The position numbers were made by a program, and so were the translations under genes. Below, piece by piece: positions 6,344-17,121 of a DNA stretch of 38,259 bases (the stretch's first letter is position 1; the number at the start of each line of letters is the position of its first letter). Source of the DNA: Armatimonadota bacterium (GTDB taxonomy: Bacteria; Sysuimicrobiota; Sysuimicrobiia; Sysuimicrobiales; Kaftiobacteriaceae); contig JACPRY010000045.1 of NCBI GenBank assembly GCA_016193565.1, positions 1 to 38,259 of the forward strand. Direction: 5' to 3'. Under the pieces are notes generated by a model. The model had not been told where the DNA came from. It saw only the letters and a program-made list of their open reading frames with translations, and searched no databases.

Positions 6344-7675
6344 ATGGAATTGTCGGCGACCGCGGTAGGCTTACGCCTGCTGGCGGTGTTGGCGCTGGTC
6401 GCCGCCAACGGACTGTTCGTGGCGGCGGAGTTTGCAATCGTGAGGGCACGACACACTCGGGTTGCTCAACTGGTCCGGCAGGGTCGTCCGTTCGCGCGCG
6501 TTGTCCAGCGGGCGGTGCAGAATCCGGATCCGTACGTGGCCGCGACGCAGCTGGGGATCACGATGGCGAGCCTCGGGCTGGGCTGGATTGGCAAACCAGC
6601 CGTGGCCACGGTGATCGAGCCGCTGCTGCTCAGCCTTCCCGGCACGTTGCGCGAGGTCACGCTGCACAGCATCTCCGCCACGCTCGCGTTCACCTTCATC
6701 ACGGTGTTGCACATCGTCCTCGGCGAGCTCGCGCCCAAGAGCCTGGCGCTGTGGAACGCAGAGGCCACCGCCCTCGTCGTCGTCCCGCCGACCGACGTCT
6801 TCTACCGCGTCTTCCGGCCGTTCATCTGGGCGCTCAACACGATCGCCAACCGGACGCTGAGGATTTTCGGCCTGCGCGCCCCCGGTGGCCGGCATGTGGC
6901 ATTCGGACGCGAGGAGCTCGTCATGCTGGTCGGCGAGAGCCGCCGGGCCGGCACGGTCGAGCACGAGGAGGAGTCGCTCGTCCGCCGCGTCTTCCGCCTC
7001 ACCGACCGGACGGTGGGCGAGGTCATGGTGCACCGGATGAATGTGATCTCCGTCTCGCAGACCGCCACCGTCACAGACGCGATCGAGATCATCCGACAGC
7101 AGAGGTTCACGCGCCTGCCGGTCTACGGCGAGCATCGCGAGAACATCGTCGGGACGATACATGCCATAGACCTGCTCCTGGCGCTCGCGGGCGGGCGCGG
7201 CTCCGACCCGCTCTCTGCGATGATGCGCAATGTGATCTTTGTTCCCGAGACCAAGCTCGTGGTCGATCTCCTCGAGGAGATGCGCCGCGGCGGGTCGCAG
7301 CTCGCTGTTGTCATCGAGGAGTACGGGAGCATGGCCGGCATTGTCACGATCGAAGACCTGCTGGAGGAGATCGTCGGCGAAATCCCCGGTGAGTCGCGGC
7401 CGAGCAAGCCTCTCGTTCACCTCCAGCAGCCGGACCGGATCGTGGTGGACGCAACGATTGACCTGGCCACGCTTGCCGACCTCTTCGACGTCCGGCTGCT
7501 CGATGCAGAGGCGAACACGCTCGGAGGCTTCATCTTTCACCACCTCGGGTCCATTCCCGAGCCGGGGACCAAGTTTTCGGTGGGTGACCTTGAATTCACG
7601 GTAGAAGCGGTCGTGGGCCGGCGGATCGGCCGCGTGCAGATTCAGCGGAGAGGGCCCCGCGGGTCGCAGTCCTAG
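6344..7675 (+). CDS. CNNM/CBS-domain membrane protein (HlyC/CorC family)
   Basis: A 443-residue protein. Residues 1-200 are a DUF21/CNNM membrane domain (NGLFVAAEFAIVRARHTRV near the N-terminus, LHIVLGELAPKSLAL in the last helix pair). Two CBS domains follow at about 225-345 (RTVGEVMVHRMNVISV, FTRLPVYGEHRENIVGTIH). The end is a CorC_HlyC domain with AVVIEEYGSMAGIVTIEDLLEEIVGEI. Such proteins are mostly linked to Mg2+/Co2+ efflux and resistance; the old 'hemolysin' name is misleading. The start at 6344 is chosen because GGGAGG lies 7 bp upstream. It is convergent with the next gene, the two stops sharing CTAG. A long opposite-strand frame is a shadow. Confidence 0.92.
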   Translation: MELSATAVGLRLLAVLALVAANGLFVAAEFAIVRARHTRVAQLVRQGRPFARVVQRAVQNPDPYVAATQLGITMASLGLGWIGKPAVATVIEPLLLSLPGTLREVTLHSISATLAFTFITVLHIVLGELAPKSLALWNAEATALVVVPPTDVFYRVFRPFIWALNTIANRTLRIFGLRAPGGRHVAFGREELVMLVGESRRAGTVEHEEESLVRRVFRLTDRTVGEVMVHRMNVISVSQTATVTDAIEIIRQQRFTRLPVYGEHRENIVGTIHAIDLLLALAGGRGSDPLSAMMRNVIFVPETKLVVDLLEEMRRGGSQLAVVIEEYGSMAGIVTIEDLLEEIVGEIPGESRPSKPLVHLQQPDRIVVDATIDLATLADLFDVRLLDAEANTLGGFIFHHLGSIPEPGTKFSVGDLEFTVEAVVGRRIGRVQIQRRGPRGSQS

Positions 7676-8955
7676 CGGTTCGCCAGTTCCAGTGCGGTCC
7701 CCGCGGCCAGCGATGCGGCCTGTGCGACCAGCTGCGGGCTGACACGGTCGAAGACATCGCCCGGCGTGTGGAGGGCCTCGTCGTCGCCGGTATGGAGGAA
7801 GACCGCCGGAATCCCCGCCTGCTCGAAGGAGGAGTGGTCGCTGGCGGCCTCCCGAAGCCTGAACCGGCTCACCCGGATCTCAAGGCGCGTCGCGACGCGC
7901 TCAATCAGCTCGACGATCGACGTATCATTTCCGGCATTCCCGACCATCAAGCTGGGGCCGCGTCCGACCATATCCATGTTCACCATCCCGATGACGGTAC
8001 CCATCCGATTCTGCACGTAGAAGCGCGAGCCGATGAGCCCGATCTCCTCCGCCCCGAACCCAATGAAGTGAATCGTCCGCGCGGTCGGAACTGCCGCGAG
8101 GATCCGGGCGGCCTCGAGGACGGCGGCAATCCCCGACGCGTTGTCGTTCGCGCCGGGGCTCTGCTTCACCGAGTCCGCGTGCCCGCCAACGACCACGATC
8201 TCGTTGGGACTGCGGGTGCCGCGCTTGATGCCGATAACGTTCTGTGAGGTGCGGCGTTCTATGATCGTGTTGACGTGCACACGCACCCGCACCGGGCCCG
8301 CCCGCAGCAGCTGCTGCAGGCGCTGTCCATCATCCTGCGAGACCATGACCGCGGGGATCCGCGATGGCTCGACGAGCGTCCCGGCCTGGGGCGGCCCTGG
8401 CTGGTTGTTGGAGACGATAACCGCCTGCGCGCCCGCGGCCGCGGCGTTGGCCACCTTGATGCTAAAACGGACCTCGCCGCGCTGCACGAGCGCAATCTTC
8501 CCCTCCAGCCGTCTCCCCTGGCGATCCTCCTCCCTGCCGAGGCCTGCATCGACCAGTTCGGCGTCCAGACCCTCCGCAGGCGTCGGGGCTGAGAAGATGA
8601 GCGCGAGCGCGCGCAGCGTGGCGGCCTGGGGGGCGGTCACCGTGACCGTCGGAGGCGAGAGTTCGTCAAAAAACAGGATCGGGAAGGTCTGCCGCTCGAC
8701 CGCATACCCGAATCGCCGGAACTGCTCAGCGATGTAGTCGGCGGCGCGCGCATCGGCCGCACTTCCCGTCGGCCGGGGACCAATCTGCTGGCTGAGGACC
8801 TGGACGTGCTGGATCGCCGCCGCGGCGGACGCCTGCGGCAGCGTTTGCGACGGAGCGGCCGCGAGCGGAGCGAGGGGCACGGCCCAGGCCGCGATCGCCG
8901 CGACGAGGATCAGCGCAAGCACGCGGAGATCACTCAAACCTTGGGCTGGACGCAT
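7672..8955 (-). CDS. Secreted M28-family metallopeptidase with PA domain
   Basis: A protein of about 427 residues with an N-terminal signal peptide (VLALILVAAIAAWAVPLAPLAAAP). A PA (protease-associated) domain spans roughly 130-235. An M28 peptidase domain follows with zinc ligands visible in GGHADSVKQSPGANDNASG, FGAEEIGLIGS, VNMDMVG and FLHTGDDEALHTPGD. It should be an exported aminopeptidase cutting N-terminal residues from peptides outside the membrane. The second methionine is preferred because AAGGTGG stands 6-8 bp upstream. It lies alone, between convergent and codirectional neighbours. Confidence 0.93.
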   Translation of the reverse strand: MRPAQGLSDLRVLALILVAAIAAWAVPLAPLAAAPSQTLPQASAAAAIQHVQVLSQQIGPRPTGSAADARAADYIAEQFRRFGYAVERQTFPILFFDELSPPTVTVTAPQAATLRALALIFSAPTPAEGLDAELVDAGLGREEDRQGRRLEGKIALVQRGEVRFSIKVANAAAAGAQAVIVSNNQPGPPQAGTLVEPSRIPAVMVSQDDGQRLQQLLRAGPVRVRVHVNTIIERRTSQNVIGIKRGTRSPNEIVVVGGHADSVKQSPGANDNASGIAAVLEAARILAAVPTARTIHFIGFGAEEIGLIGSRFYVQNRMGTVIGMVNMDMVGRGPSLMVGNAGNDTSIVELIERVATRLEIRVSRFRLREAASDHSSFEQAGIPAVFLHTGDDEALHTPGDVFDRVSPQLVAQAASLAAGTALELANR

Positions 8956-9009
8956 TGAGACCACCTTCATGTTGATCTATCTGACTGACTGGGGGCGGGC
9001 AGCGCGCGT

Positions 9010-10284
9010 TTAGACGGGCGTAGGCAGCATCCGGGCCAGCGTCCGGTTCATCGCCTTGAGCGTGGCTTTGACGATCGTCTCCTGCACGTCTTCGCTGGTG
9101 AGCGTAGAACCCAGCAGCAGCTGCTCCTCGCCGGTCGGTGAGCCCAGAACCAGCAATACGTGTACCACGTCGCCACCGACCCGCGGAGTCCTCGTCACCT
9201 GCTCGACGGCCAGCTCCCATCCTTTGGGCAACAGCTGGCGCATCGCGGCGACCGCCGCTTCCACGAGGAGGCGCAGGCCCCCGCTCCCGAGCGCTGGCCC
9301 GCGCGCTTCACCCAGCCATCGCTGATCGTCCCGCCCCAGTTCGACCGTCGCGGTGCCTTTGCCGTCGGCGATCTCCAGGTGGATACGCCGGATGGCCAGG
9401 CGGCGCTCGTTGTTTTGGGCGGAGCGTTCCGTCTCGAGCGCATGGCCGTGCACCACGCGCCGGTCGGTGGCTTTCGCCACGGTGGAGGCCCGGCTGGCCA
9501 TGGTAATCAGATCGTCGACCGTCGCCTCATGGTGGATCGCCTCGCGCGCGGTGGTGCGGGTCCCGCCGGCGATCCCGACCGAGGCGCTGACGATCCCCTT
9601 GGGGATGCCCGGCACGGTGAGGGCCGCGATCTCCTCGCGCAGGCGCACGGCCAGCTGCTCGCAGTCCGCGGCCGAGCGGGTGGTGATGATCGTGAACTCA
9701 TCACCGCCGTAGCGGCAGACGAAGTCGGTCTGTGGATCCGTCAGGGCCAGCAGCGTATCCGCGATCGCCCGGATCACCCGGTCGCCGATCACGTGGCCGT
9801 ACTGTTTGTTGACGCTGCCGAACCCATCCAAGTCGATGAAAATGATACTCACTTCGCGGCCGGTGCGCAGGAGGTTCGCGGCCTGCTGGCGCAGCGCGCC
9901 GGCCCATGGCAGTTCCGTCAGCGGATCGGTCAGCTTGCCAAGTTCGTGCATCAAACCTGCACGTGTGACGAGGCCCACCAGGACGCCCTGATCCACCACC
10001 GGGAGCTGATCGAGCCGGTATTCGTCCATCAGAGCGAACGCGGAGGTGATCGACTCGGTCGGAGGCACGGTCACGATCTGACGGCTCATGACTTCGCGGA
10101 CCGGGCGGTACGAAGGCTGGCCGAGCAGGTCGCGGAGCGTCACGATCCCCACGACCTGGCTGTCATTGATGACCGGCATCCCGCCGACCTCATGGGCGCG
10201 GAAGCGCTCCACGACGGCAGACACGGTCTCATTCGGCCGGGCCGTGACGACCGGCTTTGCCATCAATTGTGACACACTTTTCAT
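9010..10284 (-). CDS. CBS-CBS-GGDEF diguanylate cyclase-like protein with an unassigned C-terminal domain
   Basis: A 424-residue soluble protein. Two CBS motifs occupy 1-120 (VSQLMAKPVVTARPNETV, VREVMSRQIVTVPPTESI). A GGDEF domain spans 120-290 with an intact RYGGDEF active site and IIFIDLDGFGSVNKQYGH. It should make c-di-GMP from GTP, with the CBS pair sensing an adenosine nucleotide. The inhibitory RxxD site before GGDEF is replaced by PQTD, so product inhibition is probably lost. Residues 300-424 (RRLAIRRIHLEIADGKGTATVELG to the end) form an alpha/beta region I cannot assign. GGAG stands 9 bp before the ATG. The position suggests a single-gene unit. Confidence 0.9.
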   Translation of the reverse strand: MKSVSQLMAKPVVTARPNETVSAVVERFRAHEVGGMPVINDSQVVGIVTLRDLLGQPSYRPVREVMSRQIVTVPPTESITSAFALMDEYRLDQLPVVDQGVLVGLVTRAGLMHELGKLTDPLTELPWAGALRQQAANLLRTGREVSIIFIDLDGFGSVNKQYGHVIGDRVIRAIADTLLALTDPQTDFVCRYGGDEFTIITTRSAADCEQLAVRLREEIAALTVPGIPKGIVSASVGIAGGTRTTAREAIHHEATVDDLITMASRASTVAKATDRRVVHGHALETERSAQNNERRLAIRRIHLEIADGKGTATVELGRDDQRWLGEARGPALGSGGLRLLVEAAVAAMRQLLPKGWELAVEQVTRTPRVGGDVVHVLLVLGSPTGEEQLLLGSTLTSEDVQETIVKATLKAMNRTLARMLPTPV

Positions 10285-10350
10285 TTAATGTTTCTCCAAA
10301 CAGAACCCACCGGCCGCTCCGCGGCAACACTGGAGGGTCGCCACCTGCAA

Positions 10351-10875
10351 CTACGCACCGCCGTGCTTCGTCCGGCGGGCGGGCTCAGCCTGGGTCAACG
10401 CAGCGAAGGCGTCGCGCAGCCGCTGGTAGGTGGCCTCGAGGTGCTCGGGGATCACCTTGGTGTCTGTGAGCACCGGCATGAAGTTCGTGTCACCGACCCA
10501 GCGCGGCACGACGTGGACGTGGAGATGGTCCTCGATGCCGGCTCCGGCTGCCCGCCCGAGGTTCATGCCGACGTTAGTTCCTTCGGGGTGGAACGCCATT
10601 TCCTGCGCCCGGATCGACAGGTCGACGAGGCGCACGAGATCGAGCGCCTCGGCATCATTGAGCTCGCTCAACCGTGCGCGGTGCTGGTACGGCACCACCA
10701 TGAGGTGCCCTGAGTTATACGGGAACAGGTTCAGGATGGCAAACGCGAGGGTGCCGCGGTAGACGATCAGCGACGCCCGGTCATCGCCGCCGGCTGCCGC
10801 CGCACAGAAGATGCAGCCCTCTGCCTTTGGCGCCGCAACGTACTGGAGGCGCCAGGGCGCCCAGATCTGTTTCAC
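10351..10875 (-). CDS. HIT-family nucleotide hydrolase/phosphorylase
   Basis: A 174-residue HIT-domain protein: [16 protein letters not shown] and the histidine triad [10 protein letters not shown]. The CIFC pair near the N-terminus is the zinc-binding motif of the bacterial Ap4A-phosphorylase-like branch ([13 protein letters not shown] is also typical of it). It probably cleaves dinucleoside polyphosphates such as Ap4A or related nucleotidyl adducts. The GTG start overlaps the rnc TGA as GTGA, so it is the last, translationally coupled gene of the fab-rnc transcript. Confidence 0.92.
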   Translation of the reverse strand: MKQIWAPWRLQYVAAPKAEGCIFCAAAAGGDDRASLIVYRGTLAFAILNLFPYNSGHLMVVPYQHRARLSELNDAEALDLVRLVDLSIRAQEMAFHPEGTNVGMNLGRAAGAGIEDHLHVHVVPRWVGDTNFMPVLTDTKVIPEHLEATYQRLRDAFAALTQAEPARRTKHGGA

Positions 10876-11717
10876 GGGGCACGGCGCCCCCTGGGTCCCG
10901 CCCCGGGCCGTGTCCCTTGCTCCGGACCTGGTCGAGGGGCCCCTGGCCGCTCCGGCTGGGGGGCCCTCTGAGGTCGCCGGCGCAGGTACTCCAAGGCCGC
11001 CTGCGCCGCGGCCTGCTCAGCCTGCTTCTTGCTGAGCCCTCGTCCTTCGCCGAGCACCCGGCCGCCGGCCTCGACGGTCGCGACAAACACCTTGGCATGG
11101 TCAGGTCCTTCCTCGTGCCTGATCCGGTACCGCGGGAGGCGTCGCTCTCGCTCCTGCAGCAACTCCTGCAACGCGCTCTTGTAGTCGTCGCTCGGCGTCT
11201 CGAGGTCTTCAAAGGTCTCCTGGAGCCACTGCGTCGTGATGGCGTGCGACACGCCAAACCCGGCGTCGACGTACACCGCGCCCAGCACGGCCTCGAGCAC
11301 ATCGGCGAGCAGCGCGGGCCTGGCACGGCCTCCGGCCTTCTCCTCGCCCTTGCCCAGCCTGATGTATCGGCCCAGGTCGAGGGTCTGCCCAATCTTGGCC
11401 AGCCACGGTTCGCTCACGATCCGCGCGCGCAGTTTTGCCAGCTCGCCTTCGGGAGCCTCAGGGTATCGGTGGTAGAGGTGGTCGCAGACGACGAGGTTGA
11501 GCACGGCGTCGCCCAGCAGCTCGAGCCGCTCATACGACTCGCGCCGGCCGCCGCGGCCCTCGTGGCCGAACGAGCCGTGCTGGAGCGCCAGATTCAACAG
11601 GTAGCGATTCCGGAAACGGAGATCGAGTTTGCGCTCCAGTTCCTCGAGCAGCGGCTGGCGATCCGGTTCAATCTGCGGTGGTTCGTGAGGCAGTGGGACG
11701 TCGCGTTCAGTGGCCAT
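10872..11717 (-). CDS. rnc: Ribonuclease III
   Basis: A 281-residue protein. The RNase III catalytic domain occupies about 20-160, with signature [16 protein letters not shown] and the second acidic cluster [18 protein letters not shown] double-stranded RNA-binding domain follows (about 165-240, [11 protein letters not shown] to [16 protein letters not shown]). It cuts double-stranded RNA in rRNA processing and mRNA turnover. An extra C-terminal tail rich in Pro, Arg and Gly is unusual. The ATG at 11717 (MATERD) overlaps fabF by 11 bp, and upstream in-frame sequence is only fabF antisense-like. The order fabF-rnc is common in Gram-positive-type genomes. Confidence 0.94.
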   Translation of the reverse strand: MATERDVPLPHEPPQIEPDRQPLLEELERKLDLRFRNRYLLNLALQHGSFGHEGRGGRRESYERLELLGDAVLNLVVCDHLYHRYPEAPEGELAKLRARIVSEPWLAKIGQTLDLGRYIRLGKGEEKAGGRARPALLADVLEAVLGAVYVDAGFGVSHAITTQWLQETFEDLETPSDDYKSALQELLQERERRLPRYRIRHEEGPDHAKVFVATVEAGGRVLGEGRGLSKKQAEQAAAQAALEYLRRRPQRAPQPERPGAPRPGPEQGTRPGAGPRGRRAP

Positions 11718-12954
11718 CGTACCTGCGCGCGATGAGGGTCGCGTTGTGCCCGCCGAACCCAAATGCGTTGGACATCGCCGCCCGCACCGGGGCTTTCCGC
11801 ACGGTGTTCGGGACGTAGTCCAGGTCGCAGTCCGGATCCGGAAACTCGTAGTTGATCGTCGGCGGGATCGCGCCTTCTTCGATGGCCAGCACGCAGGCAA
11901 TCAGCTCCACGCCCCCGGCCGCCCCCAAGAGGTGACCGGTCATCGACTTCGTGGAGCTCACCGCCACGGTGTGTGCGTGCTCCCCAAACACCCGCTTGAT
12001 GGCCAGCGTCTCGGTCCGATCATTGTACGGCGTGCTGGTCCCATGCGCGTTGATGTACTCGATCTCGCTCGGTTTCATCTTCGCGTCATGCAGAGCATTG
12101 CGCATGCTGCGGCTCGCGCCGTCGGCTTCAGGATCGGGCTGCGTGATATGGTACGCGTCCCCGGACATGCCGTACCCGACGAGCTCGGCGTAGATGTGCG
12201 CTTCGCGGCGTTTCGCGTGTTCAAGCTCCTCCAGCAGGACGATGCCCGCGCCCTCCCCCATGACGAAGCCGTCTCGTTTGGCGTCGAAGGGTCGTGAGGC
12301 TTTCTTCGGCTCGTCGTTCCGTGTGGACATCGCCTTCATCGAGCAAAACCCGGCGATGCTCAAGGGGGTGATCGCCGCTTCGGACCCGCCCGCGAGCATG
12401 GCGAGTGCCTCACCGCGCTGAATGATCCGGCCCGCATCGCCGATGGCGTTGCCGCCGGTCGCGCAGGCGGTGACGACCGAACTGTTCGGTCCCTTGGCGC
12501 CGAGCAAAATCGAGATGATGCCCGACGCCATATTGATGATGATCATCGGGATGAAGAACGGGCTGACGCGGTCGGGGCCACGTTCGATCAGCGTGCGGTG
12601 CTGCTCTTCCCAGGTCGTCGCCCCTCCGATGCCGGAGCCGATCAGCACCCCGACCTGCGTCGCGTTCTGCGGGGTAATAGCGAACCCGGCGTCCTCCAGC
12701 GCCATCCGGCCTGCGCCGAAGGCAAAATGCACGAAGCGATCGTTGCGGCGGATCTCCTTCTTGTCCATGTAGTCGGCCGGGTCGAAGTCGCGCACTTCGG
12801 CCGCAATCTTCGAATCGAACGCGGCGGCATCGAACCGGGTGATCCGGTCCACCCCGCTGCGTCCAGCCATCAACCCGTCCCAGAACCGGTCCTTCCCGAT
12901 GCCGATGGGACTGACAAGGCCGAGGCCAGTGATCGCGACGCGCTTGAGCTCCAT
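11707..12954 (-). CDS. fabF: Beta-ketoacyl-ACP synthase II
   Basis: A protein of about 415 residues with the thiolase fold of [23 protein letters not shown] at the start, the catalytic Cys in [17 protein letters not shown], and histidines in [15 protein letters not shown] and [15 protein letters not shown]. It elongates acyl-ACP with malonyl-ACP in type II fatty acid synthesis. A start three codons further upstream is possible. It follows acpP at a short distance and overlaps rnc. Length and motifs are fully typical. Confidence 0.96.
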   Translation of the reverse strand: MELKRVAITGLGLVSPIGIGKDRFWDGLMAGRSGVDRITRFDAAAFDSKIAAEVRDFDPADYMDKKEIRRNDRFVHFAFGAGRMALEDAGFAITPQNATQVGVLIGSGIGGATTWEEQHRTLIERGPDRVSPFFIPMIIINMASGIISILLGAKGPNSSVVTACATGGNAIGDAGRIIQRGEALAMLAGGSEAAITPLSIAGFCSMKAMSTRNDEPKKASRPFDAKRDGFVMGEGAGIVLLEELEHAKRREAHIYAELVGYGMSGDAYHITQPDPEADGASRSMRNALHDAKMKPSEIEYINAHGTSTPYNDRTETLAIKRVFGEHAHTVAVSSTKSMTGHLLGAAGGVELIACVLAIEEGAIPPTINYEFPDPDCDLDYVPNTVRKAPVRAAMSNAFGFGGHNATLIARRYDGH

Positions 12955-12982
12955 ACCCTGCATGACGTGGGCTGAGTGGGGT

Positions 12983-14027
<1,045 letters not shown>

Positions 14028-14045
14028 CAGAAAACCTCGACCATC

Positions 14046-14996
14046 TTAGCGCGCTGGCTGCGCTTTCTTCTCGAGTGCCTTGAGTGTTTCGGCCAAGGAC
14101 TCTTTATCTTCGACGTGGAGTACCTGAACGCCTGAGACGGTCTTCCGGATCAGGCCGGAGAGTGTGGTTCCGGGTCCGAGCTCGACAAAGGTTGTGACCC
14201 CCCGTCCAGCCATGGTCTGGACCGACTGTTCCCACCTGACCGGACTGGCCACCTGAGCGATCAGGAGCTTTCGGATCTCATCGCCCTGCCGCACCGGCTG
14301 GGCCGTCACGTTGCTCACTACCGGGATCCGTGCGCGCCGGATGGTGACCTGTTCCAGGACGGCAGCGAACCGGTCGGCGACGGACCGCATCAGGCTCGTG
14401 TGAAACGGCGCGCTCACGGCGAGTTTGACGGCGCGCTTCGCGCCGGCGGCCTTCGCCAATTCGATCGCGTGATCGACCGCCTCCGCTTCGCCCCCGATGA
14501 CGATCTGCCCGGGGCTGTTGAAGTTGGCGGGCTCGACGACGCCGTGGGCTCTCGCCTCGGCACAGATCCGTTCGACCGTCGGACCGTCGATTCCCATCAG
14601 AGCCGCCATCGCCGTCTCGATTCCCGAGGCGGCGTCTGCCATGTACTCCCCGCGCCGGCGGACGACCCGCACCGCATCGGGGAACTCCAGCGCACCGGCG
14701 CACACGAGCGAGGTGTACTCCCCCAGACTCAGCCCCGCAGTGATCGCCGGTGCCGGGATGCGCGCGCGGATCACTTCAAGCGAGGCGAGGCTGGCCGTCA
14801 AGATCGCCGGCTGTGTGTTCTCGGTGTGTTTGAGCTGGTCGTCGGGGCCTTCCCATGCAAGCCGGGTCAGGTCGAATCCCAGAACCGTCGACGCGGTGGT
14901 GAACGCTGCGCGGGCTTCGGGGTAGGCGCCCGCAAGTTCTTTGCCCATGCCGACATACTGGGCCCCCTGCCCAGGGAACACGAAGGCAATCGTCAT
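14046..14996 (-). CDS. fabD: Malonyl-CoA:ACP transacylase
   Basis: A 316-residue acyltransferase: FVFPGQGAQYVGMGKEL at the start, the catalytic serine in AGLSLGEYTSLV, and the later active-site histidine in VSAPFHTSLM. It loads malonyl groups onto ACP. The ATG is separated by a single base from the fabH stop codon, indicating coupled translation. Confidence 0.96.
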   Translation of the reverse strand: MTIAFVFPGQGAQYVGMGKELAGAYPEARAAFTTASTVLGFDLTRLAWEGPDDQLKHTENTQPAILTASLASLEVIRARIPAPAITAGLSLGEYTSLVCAGALEFPDAVRVVRRRGEYMADAASGIETAMAALMGIDGPTVERICAEARAHGVVEPANFNSPGQIVIGGEAEAVDHAIELAKAAGAKRAVKLAVSAPFHTSLMRSVADRFAAVLEQVTIRRARIPVVSNVTAQPVRQGDEIRKLLIAQVASPVRWEQSVQTMAGRGVTTFVELGPGTTLSGLIRKTVSGVQVLHVEDKESLAETLKALEKKAQPAR

Positions 14997-14997
14997 C

Positions 14998-16005
14998 CTA
15001 TTGCCGGCTGGTCTGTGTCTTCATGGTCCAGCGGATCGCGCACGATGCCCAGGTGAGCCCACCGCCGAAAGCGACCATGACCGCGACATCCCCTTTCTTG
15101 ATGCGTCCGGCACGGACCGCTTCATACAGCGCGACCGGCACCGACGCGGAGGAGGTGTTGCCATAGAGCTCCACGTTCACGAAAAACTTTTCTTTCGGCT
15201 GGCCGAGCCGTTCGGCGGCCGCGTCGATGATGCGGATGTTCGCTTGATGCGGGATGAACAAGTCGACGTCCTCGATCGCAAGCCCGGCGCGCTTCACCGC
15301 CTCCTCGATCGCCCTGGGGATGCAGCGCACGGCAAACTTGAACACCTCGCGGCCGTTCATCGTGAGGTAGTGCTGTTGGCGTTCCACCGTCTCGTAGCTG
15401 GCCGGCAGCCGCGACCCTCCGGCCGGCAGCGCGATGAGCGACCCACCTGATCCGTCGGATCCGAGGTGAAACGAGAGAAATCCCGTCCCCGGTTCGGAGG
15501 CCGTCATGACGACGGCGCCCGCGGAATCGCCGAACAGCACTGACGTGCCGCGGTCCTTCCAGTTGGTGATCTTGGACAGCGTTTCCGCACCGACGACGAG
15601 CACAGTGTCGGCCTGACCGCTCGCGACGTAGCCGTGCGCGACCGCGGCGCCGTACGCCCAGCTGCTGCACGCCGCCGACACATCGAAGGCGCCGGCCCGT
15701 CTGGCGCCGAGCCGGTCCTGAAGGATGCAGGCCGTCGCCGGGAAGAGCATGTCCGGCGTCGCGGTGCCGACGATGATGAGATCGATCTGGTCCGGCCGGA
15801 TCCCGGCGTCTTCGAGGGCTTCTTTCGACGCTTCATAGGCGAGGTCGGAACTGGCTTCATCCGGCTCGGCGATGCGCCGCTCGCGGATCCCCGTGCGACT
15901 CACGATCCACTCGTCGGTCGTGTCGACGAACTTCTCGAGTTCGGCGTTGGTCATGATCCGCTTGGGCACGTACCGGCCCAGGCCGCTGATCGTTGAACCT
16001 CTCAC
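14998..16005 (-). CDS. fabH: Beta-ketoacyl-ACP synthase III
   Basis: A 335-residue KAS III. The catalytic Cys is in FDVSAACSSWAYG, the His in FIPHQANIRIID and the Asn in ELYGNTSSASVP. It starts fatty acid synthesis by condensing acyl-CoA with malonyl-ACP. The GTG start overlaps the plsX TGA (GTGA), showing tight coupling. Motifs and length are typical. Confidence 0.96.
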   Translation of the reverse strand: MRGSTISGLGRYVPKRIMTNAELEKFVDTTDEWIVSRTGIRERRIAEPDEASSDLAYEASKEALEDAGIRPDQIDLIIVGTATPDMLFPATACILQDRLGARRAGAFDVSAACSSWAYGAAVAHGYVASGQADTVLVVGAETLSKITNWKDRGTSVLFGDSAGAVVMTASEPGTGFLSFHLGSDGSGGSLIALPAGGSRLPASYETVERQQHYLTMNGREVFKFAVRCIPRAIEEAVKRAGLAIEDVDLFIPHQANIRIIDAAAERLGQPKEKFFVNVELYGNTSSASVPVALYEAVRAGRIKKGDVAVMVAFGGGLTWASCAIRWTMKTQTSRQ

Positions 16006-17036
16006 CGCTCCCCTCCCGAAGTGGTCCCTGCTGCATCCAGCGCCGCCAGTTGTGTTCGGATCTCCTGGACGAAGTCATGCGCCACGGCCTCTGTGGCCGC
16101 GCGAATCGCATTGCGGATCGCCCGCGCGTTGCTGCTGCCGTGGGCGATGATACACACGCCGTTGATGCCCAAAAGCGGCGCCCCGCCATATTCCCGGTAG
16201 TCGATACGGCGGTACAAGCGCCTGACCTTTCCCACGAGCGGCGCCACGTAGAGTTTGAGCAGCCGGCCTCGCCACCCGATGAGCTCACCTTTGACAATGC
16301 TTCGGATCGCAAGGGACAGGCCTTCGCCGATTTTCAGCGCGACGTTCCCCACGAAGCCATCGCAGACGACGACATCAGCAACTGCACTGAAGATATCTCG
16401 CGCTTCGACATTGCCGACAAACTGCAGTCCGGGCGACGCGCGAAGCAACTGGCTGGTGGCGTTGGTCAGGTCGTTGCCCTTCCCCTCCTCGGACCCGTTG
16501 CTGAGCACGCCGATGCGCGGTGCGGCGATCCCGAGTACGCGGTTCGCGTAGACGGATCCCATCAACGCGAATTGCTGCAGGTGATGCGGCCTGCAGTCGA
16601 CATTGGCACCGACGTCCAGGAGAATGACAGGGGTCGTGGCGAGCGTCGGCAGGACCGCGGCGATGGCCGGACGGTCTACGCCGGAGATCCGCCCGAGTCC
16701 CAGCAGTGCCGCACCCATCGCGGCGCCCGTATGCCCAGCGCTCACCACAGCATCGGCACGACCGTCCCGGATCAGTTCCACCGCGACCGAGATCGACGCC
16801 CGCCGCTTGCGGCGCAGCGCCATCGCTGGCGACTCGTGCATCTCGATGACCTCAGGAGCGTCCGCAATCTCGATCCCGGGGCCATCGGCCCGGTGCCGGA
16901 CGAGCTCTGCCCGAACCCTGGCTTCCGGGCCGACCAGCACGATCTGTGTGCCGAGCTCGCGCGAGGCGGTGACCGCGCCTGCGACCACGACGGCCGGCGC
17001 GTGGTCGCCCCCCATCGCGTCTACTGCGATCTTCAT
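16002..17036 (-). CDS. plsX: Phosphate acyltransferase PlsX
   Basis: A 344-residue protein starting MKIAVDAMGGDHAPAVVV, the PlsX hallmark, with VSAGHTGAAMGAALLGLG and VVCDGFVGNVALKIGEG further on. PlsX makes acyl-phosphate from acyl-ACP for phosphatidic acid synthesis. It links fatty acid synthesis (fabH and onward) with phospholipid synthesis and sits in the conserved rpmF-plsX-fab order. About 80 bp separate it from rpmF, filled by a heptamer inverted array. Confidence 0.96.
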   Translation of the reverse strand: MKIAVDAMGGDHAPAVVVAGAVTASRELGTQIVLVGPEARVRAELVRHRADGPGIEIADAPEVIEMHESPAMALRRKRRASISVAVELIRDGRADAVVSAGHTGAAMGAALLGLGRISGVDRPAIAAVLPTLATTPVILLDVGANVDCRPHHLQQFALMGSVYANRVLGIAAPRIGVLSNGSEEGKGNDLTNATSQLLRASPGLQFVGNVEARDIFSAVADVVVCDGFVGNVALKIGEGLSLAIRSIVKGELIGWRGRLLKLYVAPLVGKVRRLYRRIDYREYGGAPLLGINGVCIIAHGSSNARAIRNAIRAATEAVAHDFVQEIRTQLAALDAAGTTSGGER

Positions 17037-17057
17037 TGGATGGTTAGCGCTCCGATG

Positions 17058-17121
17058 GGTTGAAGGTTGAATGTTGAAGGCACAATGCTTTCACCTTCAA
17101 CCTTGGACCTTCAACCTTCAA
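17058..17121. repeat. Inverted heptamer array between rpmF and plsX
   Basis: Three 7-mers (GGTTGAA, GGTTGAA, TGTTGAA) face four inverted ones (CCTTCAA, CCTTGGA, CCTTCAA, CCTTCAA) across a loop of about 15 bp. In the rpmF-plsX mRNA this forms a stem of more than 20 bp starting exactly at the rpmF stop codon. Its place just ahead of plsX could influence plsX expression or RNA stability. Confidence 0.85.

Noticed and set aside
6371-7543. 390-codon open frame on the minus strand
   Set aside because: It lies fully opposite the CNNM/CBS gene, is extremely rich in charged residues, matches no family, and arises from GC-rich codon bias.
9160-10272. 370-codon open frame on the plus strand
   Set aside because: It is the shadow of the CBS-GGDEF gene; its product is His/Arg/Asp-rich with no recognisable domain.
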